64,000 nt of DNA from VXMO01 sp965205915 (GTDB lineage Bacteria; Chloroflexota; Dehalococcoidia; UBA6926), in assembly GCA_965205915.1 (NCBI GenBank), contig OZ242191.1, positions 2,108,001-2,172,000 of the forward strand, given 5' to 3'. The notes below the pieces were generated by a model. That model worked only from the letters and a program-made list of their open reading frames with translations. It was not told the origin of the DNA and searched no databases. Within the stretch, counting starts at the first letter, position 1; each line of letters begins with the position of its first letter. This document shows, in pieces, positions 7,760 through 16,447 of the stretch. The translations under genes were made by a program, and so were the position numbers.

Positions 7760-9211
7760 ATGAACTGGGCACTCCTGCTACCCGGCTATCTCGTGACAGG
7801 CGTCGCCTTTGGGGCGTTCGCGCTTGATCTGATTGTCCCGCGCCTTTCCCGCACGGTGCTCGTCTATGGCGCCGCGGCCGTGATGACCGTCATCGCCGTG
7901 TTCATCATTCTCACGAACGATGGCGAATCGAGCCGTTTCGCGGGCGGCATCCTGATATTCGACAACTATTCGGCGTTCTTCTTTGCGTTGTTTGTCGTCC
8001 TGGCCGCCGTGACGATTCTCGGCTCGGCGCAATTCGTGTCGTCCATCGACAGCCCGGGCGAGTTCGTCGCGCTGTTGATAATGTCGGCGGTCGGGGCGAT
8101 GGGCATGGCGGCGGCGGGCGAGTTGATCACCGCCTATATCTCGCTTGAACTGCTGAGCTTCTCGCTGTACATCCTCGCGTCGTACACGTGGAAAGAGCGG
8201 CGAACGAACGAGGCGGGGATGAAGTACATCCTGCTCGGCGCGCTCGCCTCCGCGTTCCTGCTGCTGGGCATCACGTACATCTACGGACTGACCGGCGACA
8301 CACGCTACGACCAGGTTGCGGAGGGGCTGAGCGCGCTTTCGCCAAGCCCCGGACTGATCATCGCGTTAGCAATGCTGACGGCAGGGTTGGGGTTCAAGGT
8401 CGCCGCCGTGCCGTTCCACATGTGGACGCCCGACGTGTACGAGGGCGCTCCGATACCCATCACCGCCTATTTAGCCGCCGCGTCCAAGGCGGCAGGTTTC
8501 GCTCTGCTGATTCGGCTTGTGGCCGTCGCGCTGGAGCCGGTTGCGCTGTTCTGGGACTGGGTGTTCATCCTCTTGGCCGTGATGAGCATGATGCTCGGCA
8601 ACCTCGTGGCCATCCTCCAATCCAACCTCAAGCGACTGATGGCGTACTCGAGCATCGGGCAGGTGGGCTATCTCTTACTGGGAATCGCGGCGCTTGGGGC
8701 CGATGACCCAACAAAGCCGATAGCAGGAATGCTGATCCACAGCGTGAGCTACGCGGCATCAACGATGGTGGCGTTCATGGTGCTGCTTGCCGTGTGGCAG
8801 CAGACGGGCAAGGAGGGCGTGCGCGACCTTGCTGGCATGGCGCGTCGCAACCCGTTCCTCGCATTGGCGCTGACCGGCGCGCTGTTCAGCCTGGCCGGAT
8901 TCCCGTTCTTCGTGGGGTTCGCGTCCAAGTTCTATCTGTTCACGGTTGTGGCGACGGCCGGAACGCGATTCCTCGTGCCCGTCGGCATCGCGATATTCGC
9001 CAGCCTGATTTCCCTGTACTACTATCTGAACATCGTGAGACAGATGTACATTGAGCAGCCGGAGGACGGCGCGCAGGCCATTCGTATCTCGCGGACGATG
9101 TGGCTGCTCATCCTTGGCTTGCTGCTGACGATCGTCGCGGGCGGGCTGTACGTGAGGCCGTTGGCGGAGGCCGCCGAATCCGCGGCGTCGTCGATATTCG
9201 TAGGCGCGTAG
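7760..9211 (+). CDS. nuoN: NADH-quinone oxidoreductase subunit N
   Basis: The start is ATG 7760 after a G-rich ribosome binding site (GGGGGGGCG); 483 residues. It is the third antiporter-like subunit: 'ISLELLSFSLYILASY' with the helix-5 Glu, 'FKVAAVPFHMWTPDVYEGAP', 'KAAGFALLIR', 'LKRLMAYSSIGQVGY' and 'LALTGALFSLAGFPFFVGF'. It is shorter than NuoL and lacks the lateral helix. It is the last nuo gene here. No nuoE/F/G follow, suggesting an 11-subunit type complex or distant location of the NADH module. Confidence 0.94.
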   Translation: MNWALLLPGYLVTGVAFGAFALDLIVPRLSRTVLVYGAAAVMTVIAVFIILTNDGESSRFAGGILIFDNYSAFFFALFVVLAAVTILGSAQFVSSIDSPGEFVALLIMSAVGAMGMAAAGELITAYISLELLSFSLYILASYTWKERRTNEAGMKYILLGALASAFLLLGITYIYGLTGDTRYDQVAEGLSALSPSPGLIIALAMLTAGLGFKVAAVPFHMWTPDVYEGAPIPITAYLAAASKAAGFALLIRLVAVALEPVALFWDWVFILLAVMSMMLGNLVAILQSNLKRLMAYSSIGQVGYLLLGIAALGADDPTKPIAGMLIHSVSYAASTMVAFMVLLAVWQQTGKEGVRDLAGMARRNPFLALALTGALFSLAGFPFFVGFASKFYLFTVVATAGTRFLVPVGIAIFASLISLYYYLNIVRQMYIEQPEDGAQAIRISRTMWLLILGLLLTIVAGGLYVRPLAEAAESAASSIFVGA

Positions 9212-9232
9212 GAAAAAAGGGGAGAGCAGCAA

Positions 9233-9721
9233 GTGCCATCGTACACAGCGGTTCTGCTGCCCAATGAGGACGGATCCTATCGAGCGCTCATCCCCGCAAT
9301 GCCCGATGTAACGGGCGAAGGGCCGACTCGCGCTGGCGCGCTTGCGGACGTGACAAGCAACGCCGAGGCTGCGCTCACGGAAATCCGTGGCAGCGGCGGC
9401 ACTGCTCCGCGCGAGGAGTGGCCACCGGTGCGGACCGTGTGGGTGCGGAATCCGCGGCGCGGTGATGCCTCACCGTACATCGTGATGATCCAGCGGACGG
9501 AGGAAGCCGAATTCAAGGCGACACCCGTCGCGTTTACGGATGTGTCCGTCGTGTCAGCCGATCTCGAAGAGGCCGTCTCCCAAGTGGGCCCGCTCCTTTT
9601 TCAAAGGCTCACGGAGATGTTCGCGCAGGGACGTCACTTTCCGACGCAAGACGACCCGCAGAACTACGTCATACGAGTGACGGCCCGCGAGGCTGTCGTT
9701 GAGGAGGCGGCGGGCAGCTAG
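9233..9721 (+). CDS. Orphan HicB-like protein with two HicB-type halves
   Basis: 162 residues, GTG start preceded by AAAAAAGGGGAGAG. Residues 3-60 match the HicB antitoxin fold: 'YTAVLLPNEDGSYRALIPAM', then 'PDVTGEGPTRAGALADV' and a helix. Residues ~80-150 look like a second, diverged copy (sheet, 'TDVSVVSADLEEAVSQVG', helix). No HicA-like toxin is adjacent and no DNA-binding C-terminal helix bundle is evident, so a toxin-antitoxin role is doubtful. It lies 21 bases after nuoN and may be co-transcribed. Its stop directly abuts the convergent aldo/keto reductase. Confidence 0.65.
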   Translation: MPSYTAVLLPNEDGSYRALIPAMPDVTGEGPTRAGALADVTSNAEAALTEIRGSGGTAPREEWPPVRTVWVRNPRRGDASPYIVMIQRTEEAEFKATPVAFTDVSVVSADLEEAVSQVGPLLFQRLTEMFAQGRHFPTQDDPQNYVIRVTAREAVVEEAAGS

Positions 9722-10669
9722 CTAGCCGAGCGCGGCGAGCTTCTCGTGCAGCTCCGCGACCTCTTCCGGCGTGAGCGCCCAATCCGCGGCCTTGGCGTTC
9801 GCCTCAACCTGCTCCGGCTTCGTCGCGCCTGAGATGACGCTGGTCACCTGCGGCTGAGCCAACAGCCACGCGATGGCAAGCTCAACCGTCGTGTGGCCGC
9901 GCTCCTCCGCGAACTCCTTGACGACTTCCGCGATAGCGAACGTCCGCTCATTCATGAAGCGTCCGCGGAAGTTCGCGGGCGTTGTGGACATGCGCGTCCC
10001 CTCCGGCGGCTCCTCGCCCTGCGTGTACTTGCCGGTGAGCACGCCACCCGCGAGCGGGAAGTAGGGGATGATGCCGATGTTGTACTCAGTCGCGAAGAGA
10101 ATGAGTTCTCGCTCCACGTCCCTGTTGATGAGGCTGAATTCCGGCTGGGAACTGACGAAGCTGTTGAGGCCGAGATGGCGGCTTGTCCACACGGCCTCCG
10201 CCTCCTGCCACACGGCGAAGTTGGAGCTGCCGATGTACAGGATCTTGCCGGCGCGGATCAGGTCATCGAGCGCGCGCAGCGTCTCCTCAATGGGCGTGTT
10301 GCTGTCCGGGAAGTGTACCTGGTAAAGATCGATATAGTCGGTCTGTAGGCGCGTCAGGCTGGCCTCAACCTCGCTGGTGATGTGCTTGCGGGAGTTGCCG
10401 CTGTTGTTGGGCCCCTGGCTCATCTGGCCGCCGCCCTTGGTTCCAATGATGGCGGCATCGCGGTTGCCTTTGAGCGCCCTGCCGATGTGCTCTTCGGACT
10501 CGCCCATGCTGTAGATATTGGCGGTGTCAATGAAGTTGATGCCGTTGTCGAGAGAGGCCTTGATGACGATTTCGCTCTTCTCGTATTCAAGCCGCCTGCC
10601 AAAATTGTTTGTCCCGAGTCCGACGGCTGATACCTGCAGCCCTGAATTGCCTAGTCGACGATAGTGCAT
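9722..10669 (-). CDS. Aldo/keto reductase family oxidoreductase
   Basis: 315 residues, complete TIM-barrel AKR. 'MHYRRLGNSGLQVSAVGLGT' opens the protein. The catalytic tetrad is visible: Asp and Tyr in 'FIDTANIYSMGESE' (~46-58), Lys in 'IIGTKGG' and His in 'YQVHFPD'. The C-terminal NADPH-binding 'VTSVISGATKPEQVEANAKA' is typical. Related proteins reduce sugars, aldehydes or ketones with NAD(P)H; the substrate cannot be read from sequence. Transcribed convergently toward the HicB-like gene and divergently from the biotin ligase gene. Confidence 0.93.
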   Translation of the reverse strand: MHYRRLGNSGLQVSAVGLGTNNFGRRLEYEKSEIVIKASLDNGINFIDTANIYSMGESEEHIGRALKGNRDAAIIGTKGGGQMSQGPNNSGNSRKHITSEVEASLTRLQTDYIDLYQVHFPDSNTPIEETLRALDDLIRAGKILYIGSSNFAVWQEAEAVWTSRHLGLNSFVSSQPEFSLINRDVERELILFATEYNIGIIPYFPLAGGVLTGKYTQGEEPPEGTRMSTTPANFRGRFMNERTFAIAEVVKEFAEERGHTTVELAIAWLLAQPQVTSVISGATKPEQVEANAKAADWALTPEEVAELHEKLAALG

Positions 10670-10691
10670 GAAGTCCTGTTCCCCTTAAATG

Positions 10692-10721
10692 TTGTCCCCC
10701 GGTGTTATGCCTCATTATAGA
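10692..10721 (+). promoter_or_regulatory. Candidate promoter for the biotin ligase gene
   Basis: TTGTCC (10692-10697), 18-base spacer, TATAGA (10716-10721), located 51 bases upstream of the biotin ligase ATG in the intergenic region divergent from the aldo/keto reductase. Confidence 0.35.
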
Positions 10722-10772
10722 GGCGGCGGGCGTCCACCGACGATAGAGATGGGGTAGGGAGAAAGCCGTTCC

Positions 10773-11555
10773 ATGCCGGATGCTCTGAGCGAGTCCGCCG
10801 TAAAGCAGAGGCTCACGACGCGCATCATCGGCGTGGACTACAGGCATCTGCCGCTGACGCACTCCACGCAGGACGACGTGTCTGAGGCGGGTCGGGCAGG
10901 CGCCGCCGAGGGGCTGACCATCACAGCGGATGAGCAGACGCGGGGGCGCGGACGGTTTCGCAGATCATGGATGTCGCCGCCCGGCGCGTCGTTACTCGTC
11001 TCCATCCTGCTGCGTCCCGGCGCGGAGTTGCTGCCGTCACTGTCCATGATCGCGGCGCTTGCCGTGCCGCGCGCTATCCGTCGTGTCTGCCCGCAACTGA
11101 ATCCGGAGATCAAATGGCCGAACGATGTTCTCATCGGCGGGCGCAAGGTCTGCGGCATCCTCGTGGAGATTGTGAGGGGAGAGGCGGAGGCCGATCAGTT
11201 CGCCGTTGCGGGCATCGGCGTCAACGTCAATTGGGACACGGCGTCCATACCGGAGATTGCCGAGACATCCACGAGCCTGAGCAGGGAGACGGGCGGCGAG
11301 GTCTCTCGCCTTGACTTGCTCTGCGCCCTAGTGGAGGAAATGGAGTCGCTTTACGTGGAGGCACAGGAGGGTGGGGACGTGTTCGGGCAATGGCGCTCGG
11401 CAATCATCACGCTTGGTCGGCGCGTGAACGTATCAGGCAGCGACTCAACATTTGAGGGAATCGCGCTTGATGTAGAGCCGAGCGGGGCGCTCGTCGTGCA
11501 GGATGACGACGGACAGCGACGAGTCGTCCACGCCGGAGACGTGACGCTCGGCTGA
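10773..11555 (+). CDS. birA: Biotin--[acetyl-CoA-carboxylase] ligase
   Basis: 260 residues, ATG with AGGGAGA upstream. It contains the biotin/lipoate ligase core: 'STQDDVSEAGRAGAAEG', 'DEQTRGRGRFRRSWMSPPG' (biotinyl-AMP-binding GRGRxxR loop), 'LNPEIKWPNDVLIGGRKVCG', 'ILVEI' and 'GIGVNVN', followed by the small SH3-like C-terminal domain. It attaches biotin to the carboxyl carrier protein. The N-terminal DNA-binding HTH domain of E. coli BirA is missing, so it is a group I ligase without repressor function. Confidence 0.93.
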   Translation: MPDALSESAVKQRLTTRIIGVDYRHLPLTHSTQDDVSEAGRAGAAEGLTITADEQTRGRGRFRRSWMSPPGASLLVSILLRPGAELLPSLSMIAALAVPRAIRRVCPQLNPEIKWPNDVLIGGRKVCGILVEIVRGEAEADQFAVAGIGVNVNWDTASIPEIAETSTSLSRETGGEVSRLDLLCALVEEMESLYVEAQEGGDVFGQWRSAIITLGRRVNVSGSDSTFEGIALDVEPSGALVVQDDDGQRRVVHAGDVTLG

Positions 11556-11582
11556 CGAGCCGCCGAGCGCGTCCTTGCCCGC

Positions 11583-12260
11583 ATGGCCACAGACGACATG
11601 TCAAACGACAACGAGGCAACGAGCGCCTCCGGAGCCGAACAACTGACTACTCCGCCTGATTCGGCGCCGGTGAACGAGCCGGCCGCCGAGTCGCAACGGA
11701 ACCGCCTTATTCCGATTCTCCAGGTAAGCGCGGCGCTCGTCGTTTCCATCGCCGTCGTTGTTCTCCTCATCCGTTACGCAAGTTTCGTGGAGGGCCTTGG
11801 CGAGTGGGGCTACGTAGGCGTTTTCCTCCTGCAACTCATCAACAGCGCGACAGTCGTCCTCTTGCCGGTGCCGGGTCACGCCGTAATCTTTGCCGTCTCA
11901 GGGACTCTCAATCCGCTTCTCATCGGGCTGGTGGGGGCGATTGGCGCGGCGCTGGGGGAGAGTACGGCGTACATGGCAGGGCGCGGCGGCTCCTCGATGG
12001 TCGATGGGAGCAAGTGGTACAAACGACTGGAGACAATGGGAACGCGTTGGCGCGGACTGGCAATCTTCGCCTTTGCGGCAACACCCTTGCCGTTTGATAT
12101 AGCAGGCATCTGGGCCGGCGCGATTCGGTATCCGATAGCGCGTTTCCTGGTCATCGTGTTCTGCGGCAAACTGATCCTCGTAACGGCAATCGCCATCGCG
12201 GGGTACTATGGCGTGGATTTCCTGGAGAGTCTGCCCATTATCGGCGACGTTTTGTTCTGA
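11583..12260 (+). CDS. VTT/SNARE-associated-type (DedA-like) membrane protein
   Basis: 225 residues: a polar Ser/Glu/Pro-rich N-terminal tail of ~45 residues, then about five hydrophobic segments. The segments carry VTT-domain features: 'NSATVVLLPVPGHAVIFAVSG' region, 'ALGESTAYMAGRGG' (the conserved E and G-rich loop) and 'ATPLPFDIAGIWAGAIRYP' with the F/YPFD-type motif. Such proteins are linked to lipid scrambling or undecaprenyl-phosphate recycling. The exact role here is unknown. It starts 27 bases after birA and may be in the same transcript. Confidence 0.72.
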   Translation: MATDDMSNDNEATSASGAEQLTTPPDSAPVNEPAAESQRNRLIPILQVSAALVVSIAVVVLLIRYASFVEGLGEWGYVGVFLLQLINSATVVLLPVPGHAVIFAVSGTLNPLLIGLVGAIGAALGESTAYMAGRGGSSMVDGSKWYKRLETMGTRWRGLAIFAFAATPLPFDIAGIWAGAIRYPIARFLVIVFCGKLILVTAIAIAGYYGVDFLESLPIIGDVLF

Positions 12261-12279
12261 CTTTGTCCTACGATAGAAT
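12252..12279 (+). promoter_or_regulatory. Candidate promoter for the hisG-PLC-hisD-ftsY run
   Basis: TTGTTC (12252-12257), 16-base spacer, TAGAAT (12274-12279). It lies about 50 bases ahead of hisG in an AT-richer intergenic patch. Confidence 0.35.
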
Positions 12280-12331
12280 TAGAAACGAATCACAATACGG
12301 CGCGCGTGGTGATGGTGGTTATTGAACCGCC

Positions 12332-13378
12332 GTGAATCGCGCAGACAGAGGCGGGACGAACGTGCTACGGCTGGCCCTTCCCAGCAACAATCGATTGGCG
12401 AACGATACGCTCACGATGCTTGGCGCGTGCGGCATCCACGTGTCCCGTCGCGGCACGGGGCTTGTGGAAGAGGTTCGCGGCATCCCCGAGTGCGAGGCCG
12501 TTTTCCTCCGCCCTGATGACATTCCCGCAATCGTCGCTGAGGGCGGCGCGCATCTTGGCATCACGGGCCGTGACTGGTTCGAGGAGAAGCGGCTCTCCGG
12601 CCTGGATAACGTCTCGTGCCTCATCCCGGATCTAGGCTTCGGCCACGGCCGCCTCATGCTGGCCGCGTCGAGCAGACGGTTCGGCGACTCCGAGGACATT
12701 CCCGTTGGCGAGTTGACGGGCTGGGCCAGGCAGTTGGGACGTGACCTGCGCGTGGCCACAAAGTACCCGGGCCTGACACAGAACTACATGGAGCTACATG
12801 GACTCTCCGGCAAGGGCGTTCGGTTGTTTCAAGGCTCACACGAATTGTTGCCCCGACTGGGTGCCGCTGATCTGATTGCGGACGTGGTCGTCACCGGCTC
12901 AACGCTTGCGGCGCATTCACTGACGGGCCTGCAATTGGGCCAGCCGCCGGAGCCGATTCTGCGCTCCAGCGCGGGCCTCATCGCCTGCCTGGACAAGTCC
13001 GTGTATGACGATCAGGCGATTCAATCCGCGTGGTTGGTGCTGGAATACATCCATGCCAACCTCAATGCCGCGGGGCGGTACGTGGTGATGGCGAACGTGC
13101 CGGGAGGCTCGCCTGAGGAAGTGGCGCGCAAGCTGTTTGATTTGCCGTCGCTGGGCAGTGTGGGACTCAAGGGCCCGACGATTGCGCCGGTCGTCACGCG
13201 CGACAACCTTGCGGGCGATGGCAGTCAGCAGTGGTTCTCCGTGTCGTTCGTTATCAATCATCAACAGACGGAGCAGCTCGTCGCGACGGAATCGTTGAGA
13301 ACGATTGGGGCGGCGGACGTTATCGCGTTTCCAATCACGCAGCACTTCGGCGAGCCGCCGGAACTGCCACTCCGCTGA
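12332..13378 (+). CDS. hisG: ATP phosphoribosyltransferase, long form
   Basis: First enzyme of histidine biosynthesis: ATP + PRPP to phosphoribosyl-ATP. 348 residues from GTG 12332; GTG 12362 is an alternative closer to the conserved 'LRLALPSNNRLANDTL'. Periplasmic-binding-protein-like catalytic domains show 'PDDIPAIVAEGGAHLGITG', 'DLRVATKYPG' and the PRPP-binding 'LGAADLIADVVVTGSTL' loop. The last ~75 residues form the ACT-like HisG C-terminal regulatory domain, so this is the long, histidine-inhibited form that needs no HisZ. Confidence 0.93.
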   Translation: MNRADRGGTNVLRLALPSNNRLANDTLTMLGACGIHVSRRGTGLVEEVRGIPECEAVFLRPDDIPAIVAEGGAHLGITGRDWFEEKRLSGLDNVSCLIPDLGFGHGRLMLAASSRRFGDSEDIPVGELTGWARQLGRDLRVATKYPGLTQNYMELHGLSGKGVRLFQGSHELLPRLGAADLIADVVVTGSTLAAHSLTGLQLGQPPEPILRSSAGLIACLDKSVYDDQAIQSAWLVLEYIHANLNAAGRYVVMANVPGGSPEEVARKLFDLPSLGSVGLKGPTIAPVVTRDNLAGDGSQQWFSVSFVINHQQTEQLVATESLRTIGAADVIAFPITQHFGEPPELPLR

Positions 13379-13393
13379 CGCGGAGTCAATGCT

Positions 13394-14158
13394 ATGCCGA
13401 TGCTGGCGGTACACCTGAGCATCGTCCAGGAGGTCATGGACGCGCTGGGTATCGATGAGATTCGTGAGAACATGGGCGCGGCGCTGTTGGGTTCCACCGC
13501 GCCGGATCGCCGCGTGATGACACGCGAGCCTAGAGAAGACACGCATTTTTTCAATCTGACGGAGAGTGGGATGGGCGACGGCTTTCTCGGCATGAAGGAG
13601 TTGCTGCCGGACATTGTCTCCCGCTCGCCGGATGATGACTGGGCATTGACCGCATTCCTCATTGGCTATGCCAGCCATCTTGCCGCGGACGAGGCGTGGA
13701 TCGTGAATGTGTATCGCCCGTATTTTGAGGATGAATCGTATCTTGGCGGGGAGCCGATGAAGAATATTCTCGACCGCGCCATGCAGTATGAGCTGGAGGT
13801 CAGTGTGCGCGGCGACCGGGAGAAGTTGAAGGACTGGCAGAAGCAGGTTATCGCTTCGGATAGCATGATTAACCGCGTGCCAGACCCGTTCATCCCACAG
13901 AGCGTTCTGCGTGAGTGGAGCGAATTTGTGGCGGGTCGCGTCCTGACCCTACCCGGCACGTGGGCAGAGTTCCCGCGGTTCATATCCCGCTACCTTGATG
14001 AACCCGGCCTCGACGAGACCGAGGTCACGCAACTGATGGCGGACCCGGAGGGAATGTTAGATCGCGTCTACGCGAGCGTTCCGCGAGAGATCATTCCGCA
14101 GCACCGCGCGATTGCCATTGAGCAATCGCTCAAACACGCCGAGGAGATTCTCTCGTGA
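13394..14158 (+). CDS. Zinc-dependent phospholipase C-like protein
   Basis: 254 residues without a signal peptide. The N-terminal 'HLSIVQEVMDALG', 'GAALLGSTAPDRRVM' and 'DTHFFNL', and the later 'FLIGYASHLAADEAW', match the metal-binding His/Asp pattern of zinc-dependent PLC (PF00882-type) domains. The rest is helical. It lies 15 bases after hisG and its end overlaps the hisD start (GTGA), so it is probably translated in the same operon. A link to histidine synthesis is not evident. A cytosolic phosphoesterase on an unknown substrate is the simplest guess. Confidence 0.65.
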   Translation: MPMLAVHLSIVQEVMDALGIDEIRENMGAALLGSTAPDRRVMTREPREDTHFFNLTESGMGDGFLGMKELLPDIVSRSPDDDWALTAFLIGYASHLAADEAWIVNVYRPYFEDESYLGGEPMKNILDRAMQYELEVSVRGDREKLKDWQKQVIASDSMINRVPDPFIPQSVLREWSEFVAGRVLTLPGTWAEFPRFISRYLDEPGLDETEVTQLMADPEGMLDRVYASVPREIIPQHRAIAIEQSLKHAEEILS

Positions 14159-15495
14159 GAACCTTCCGCAGCCTTGAAGAGGCAAAGGCAGAACTGATTC
14201 CGGCCAACCTGTGGCTCAATCCCCAGGCATCGGAATCAACTCTCTCTTTCCTTGAGCGCGCGTTCGGTGAGCGGATTGCGCCTGAGGAGGCCGTTCGGCG
14301 CGTTATCGAGACCGTGCAAAGAGACGGTGATGAGGGTATCCGTGAGCTGGCCCACAAGTTTGACGGCGTGGAGCTTTCCGCGCTGGAGGTGACACAGGAG
14401 GAGATCGCCCGCGCCTACGGCAGCGTGGATACGCACGTGATCGACGCCCTGCACAAGGCGGCGGAGGAGATCGAGGCGTTTCACGTTCAGCAGTCGCGCA
14501 CCGGCTGGATGGACTTTGAGCGGGGCGTCGGGCAATTAATACGTCCCGTACAGCGTGCGGGCATCTATGTCCCCGGCGGACGCGCCGCCTATCCGTCCAC
14601 CGTGCTGATGATCGGCATTCCCGCGAGAGTTGCGAATGTGCCTGAGATCTTCGTCACCACACCGGCTCGCGCAAATGGCGTGGTTGCGCCCGTGACGCTT
14701 GTGGCGTGCAGCATCGCGCGGATCAACCGTGTGTTTCGCGTAGGCGGGCCGCAAGGCGTCGCCGCGTTCGCGCTGGGCACGGACTCCATGCCGCAGGTGG
14801 ACAAGATTTTCGGCCCGGGCAATTTACTCGTGCAGCTAGCCAAGAAGGCCATGTACGGCGTCGTGGGCATCGATTCCTTGCAAGGCGCGACGGAAACGCT
14901 GGTCATCGCCGATGACAGGTCTGATCCGGCGCTGTGCGCGGCGGACCTGCTCGCGCAGGCTGAGCACGACCCTGAGGCGCGCGTCGTGATGGTCACGACA
15001 TCGGAGCGAATGGCGACGCGAACGGGCAGGGAGTTGGAGCGGCAGTTGCGCGATTTGCCGGAGGACTCAGCGGCGCATCTCTCCACGCAGACCGGCGGTT
15101 TCGTGATCGTTGAGTCGGACGATGAGATCGTCGATTTCTGCAACGCGTTCGCGCCGGAGCACCTGTGCATCATGACGCAGGACCCCCACGCGCTCATCCC
15201 ACGCCTGCGCAATGCGGGGGGCATCTTCGTAGGCGAGCATTCGCCGGAAGTGTTCGCGGACTACATCGCGGGGCCCAGTCACTCCATGCCGACGGGCGGC
15301 GCCGCCCGGTACAGTTCGCCCGTCAACGTCTTTGAGTTCCTCAAGGTGACAAGCCTCGTCTCCGCGCCACGCGAGCGCCTGCAAGCCCTTGGCCCCAGCG
15401 GCATCGCCATTGCACGCGCAGAGGGCCTTCTCGCGCACGCCAACGCCCTTGAGATACGCATGGACGCCGAGTCCGCCGACGAGCGCCGAGATTAG
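14155..15495 (+). CDS. hisD: Histidinol dehydrogenase
   Basis: 446 residues, GTG start overlapping the upstream stop. It performs the last two NAD-dependent oxidations, histidinol to histidine. Visible motifs: 'RAGIYVPGGRAAYPSTVLM', 'DKIFGPGNLLVQLAKK', the zinc ligands Gln/His in 'AQAEHD', Asp in 'DYIAGPSHSMPTGG' and His in 'EGLLAHANALEIR', and the catalytic Glu-His in 'FAPEHL'. The usual 'GPSE' segment is 'GATE' here, a mild substitution. Zinc and catalytic residues are intact, so it is likely functional. Confidence 0.95.
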   Translation: MRTFRSLEEAKAELIPANLWLNPQASESTLSFLERAFGERIAPEEAVRRVIETVQRDGDEGIRELAHKFDGVELSALEVTQEEIARAYGSVDTHVIDALHKAAEEIEAFHVQQSRTGWMDFERGVGQLIRPVQRAGIYVPGGRAAYPSTVLMIGIPARVANVPEIFVTTPARANGVVAPVTLVACSIARINRVFRVGGPQGVAAFALGTDSMPQVDKIFGPGNLLVQLAKKAMYGVVGIDSLQGATETLVIADDRSDPALCAADLLAQAEHDPEARVVMVTTSERMATRTGRELERQLRDLPEDSAAHLSTQTGGFVIVESDDEIVDFCNAFAPEHLCIMTQDPHALIPRLRNAGGIFVGEHSPEVFADYIAGPSHSMPTGGAARYSSPVNVFEFLKVTSLVSAPRERLQALGPSGIAIARAEGLLAHANALEIRMDAESADERRD

Positions 15496-15511
15496 GCAGG
15501 CGAGCGCCTCT

Positions 15512-16420
15512 ATGACTTCTTCCATCGAGAAAGGCGTCGGCAAGACGAAGCGAGCGTGGTTTGGCCGCGTCACGAGCATCTTTGGCCGAAACTCAATTCC
15601 GCCGGAGGCGTGGGGCGAACTCGAGGAGGCGCTGATCGGCGCGGACGTCGGGCTCGACCTCAGCGAGGAGCTTATCTCTCGCACACGCAACCGCATCGAG
15701 AAGATGCGTGGCGCGCAGCCCAATGACCTGCGTGATGCGCTTACCGCAGAGCTTGTTGACGCAGCCGCCAATGGGGCGCGACCTGCAAAGAGGCACAAGG
15801 CGACCGGTTCGCCGCAGGTGATCCTGGTGGTCGGCGTCAACGGCAGCGGCAAGACGACGACCATAGCCAAGCTGGCGCGTCGTGAGATGGCGGCGAATCG
15901 GCGTGTAATGCTTGTCGCGGGCGATACGTTTCGCGCGGCGGCCATCGAACAGTTGCAAATTTGGGGTGAGAGGGTCGGCGCGCCCGTCATCGCACAACAG
16001 CACGGCGCGGACCCGGGCGCGGTGGCCTTTGACGGCATCGCGGCTGCGAAATCGCGCGGCGTGGACACGGTCATCATCGACACAGCAGGCCGTCTGCAGA
16101 CAAAAACCTCGCTGATGGATGAGTTACGAAAGGTGCGGCGCGTGGTTGAGCGAGCCGTCGATCCTACGGATATCACCGTCTTGCTTGTGCTGGACGCGAC
16201 AACTGGGCAGAACGGCATTTCGCAGGCGCGCGAGTTCAAGGGCGCCGTGGGCGTGGACGGTGTGATTCTCAGCAAGGTTGATGGGACGTCCAAGGGCGGC
16301 ATTGCCATTGCCGTCCGCCGTGAATTCGGCGTTCCCGTCACGTACATCGGCACGGGCGAGGGGATGGACGACCTGGAGCCGTTCGACGCGCGTGAGTTCG
16401 TGACGGCGCTGCTCGCCTAG
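15512..16420 (+). CDS. ftsY: Signal recognition particle receptor FtsY
   Basis: Start taken at ATG 15512, just after hisD; 302 residues. It has an NG domain: helical N domain, then P-loop 'GVNGSGKTTTIAKLA' near residue 108, 'AGDTFRAAAIEQL', 'DTAGRLQTKTSLMDEL', 'SKVDGTSKGG' and 'YIGTGEGMDDLEPFD'. This GTPase receives SRP-ribosome complexes at the membrane. The acidic A domain of E. coli FtsY is absent; the short basic N-terminus (VGKTKRAWFGR) may contact lipid. It appears to end the his-linked run. Confidence 0.95.
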   Translation: MTSSIEKGVGKTKRAWFGRVTSIFGRNSIPPEAWGELEEALIGADVGLDLSEELISRTRNRIEKMRGAQPNDLRDALTAELVDAAANGARPAKRHKATGSPQVILVVGVNGSGKTTTIAKLARREMAANRRVMLVAGDTFRAAAIEQLQIWGERVGAPVIAQQHGADPGAVAFDGIAAAKSRGVDTVIIDTAGRLQTKTSLMDELRKVRRVVERAVDPTDITVLLVLDATTGQNGISQAREFKGAVGVDGVILSKVDGTSKGGIAIAVRREFGVPVTYIGTGEGMDDLEPFDAREFVTALLA

Positions 16421-16447
16421 AGGCGCGTAAGGCTCGCGCGTTTACAC

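Noticed and set aside
5811..9211. Apparent loss of nuoM between nuoL and nuoN
   Set aside because: The reading frame at 2-172 is a NuoM C-terminus, so the gene is probably displaced rather than lost.
14881..14910. hisD inactivation because of GPSE to GATE
   Set aside because: Zinc ligands and the catalytic Glu-His are all present, so loss of function is not supported.
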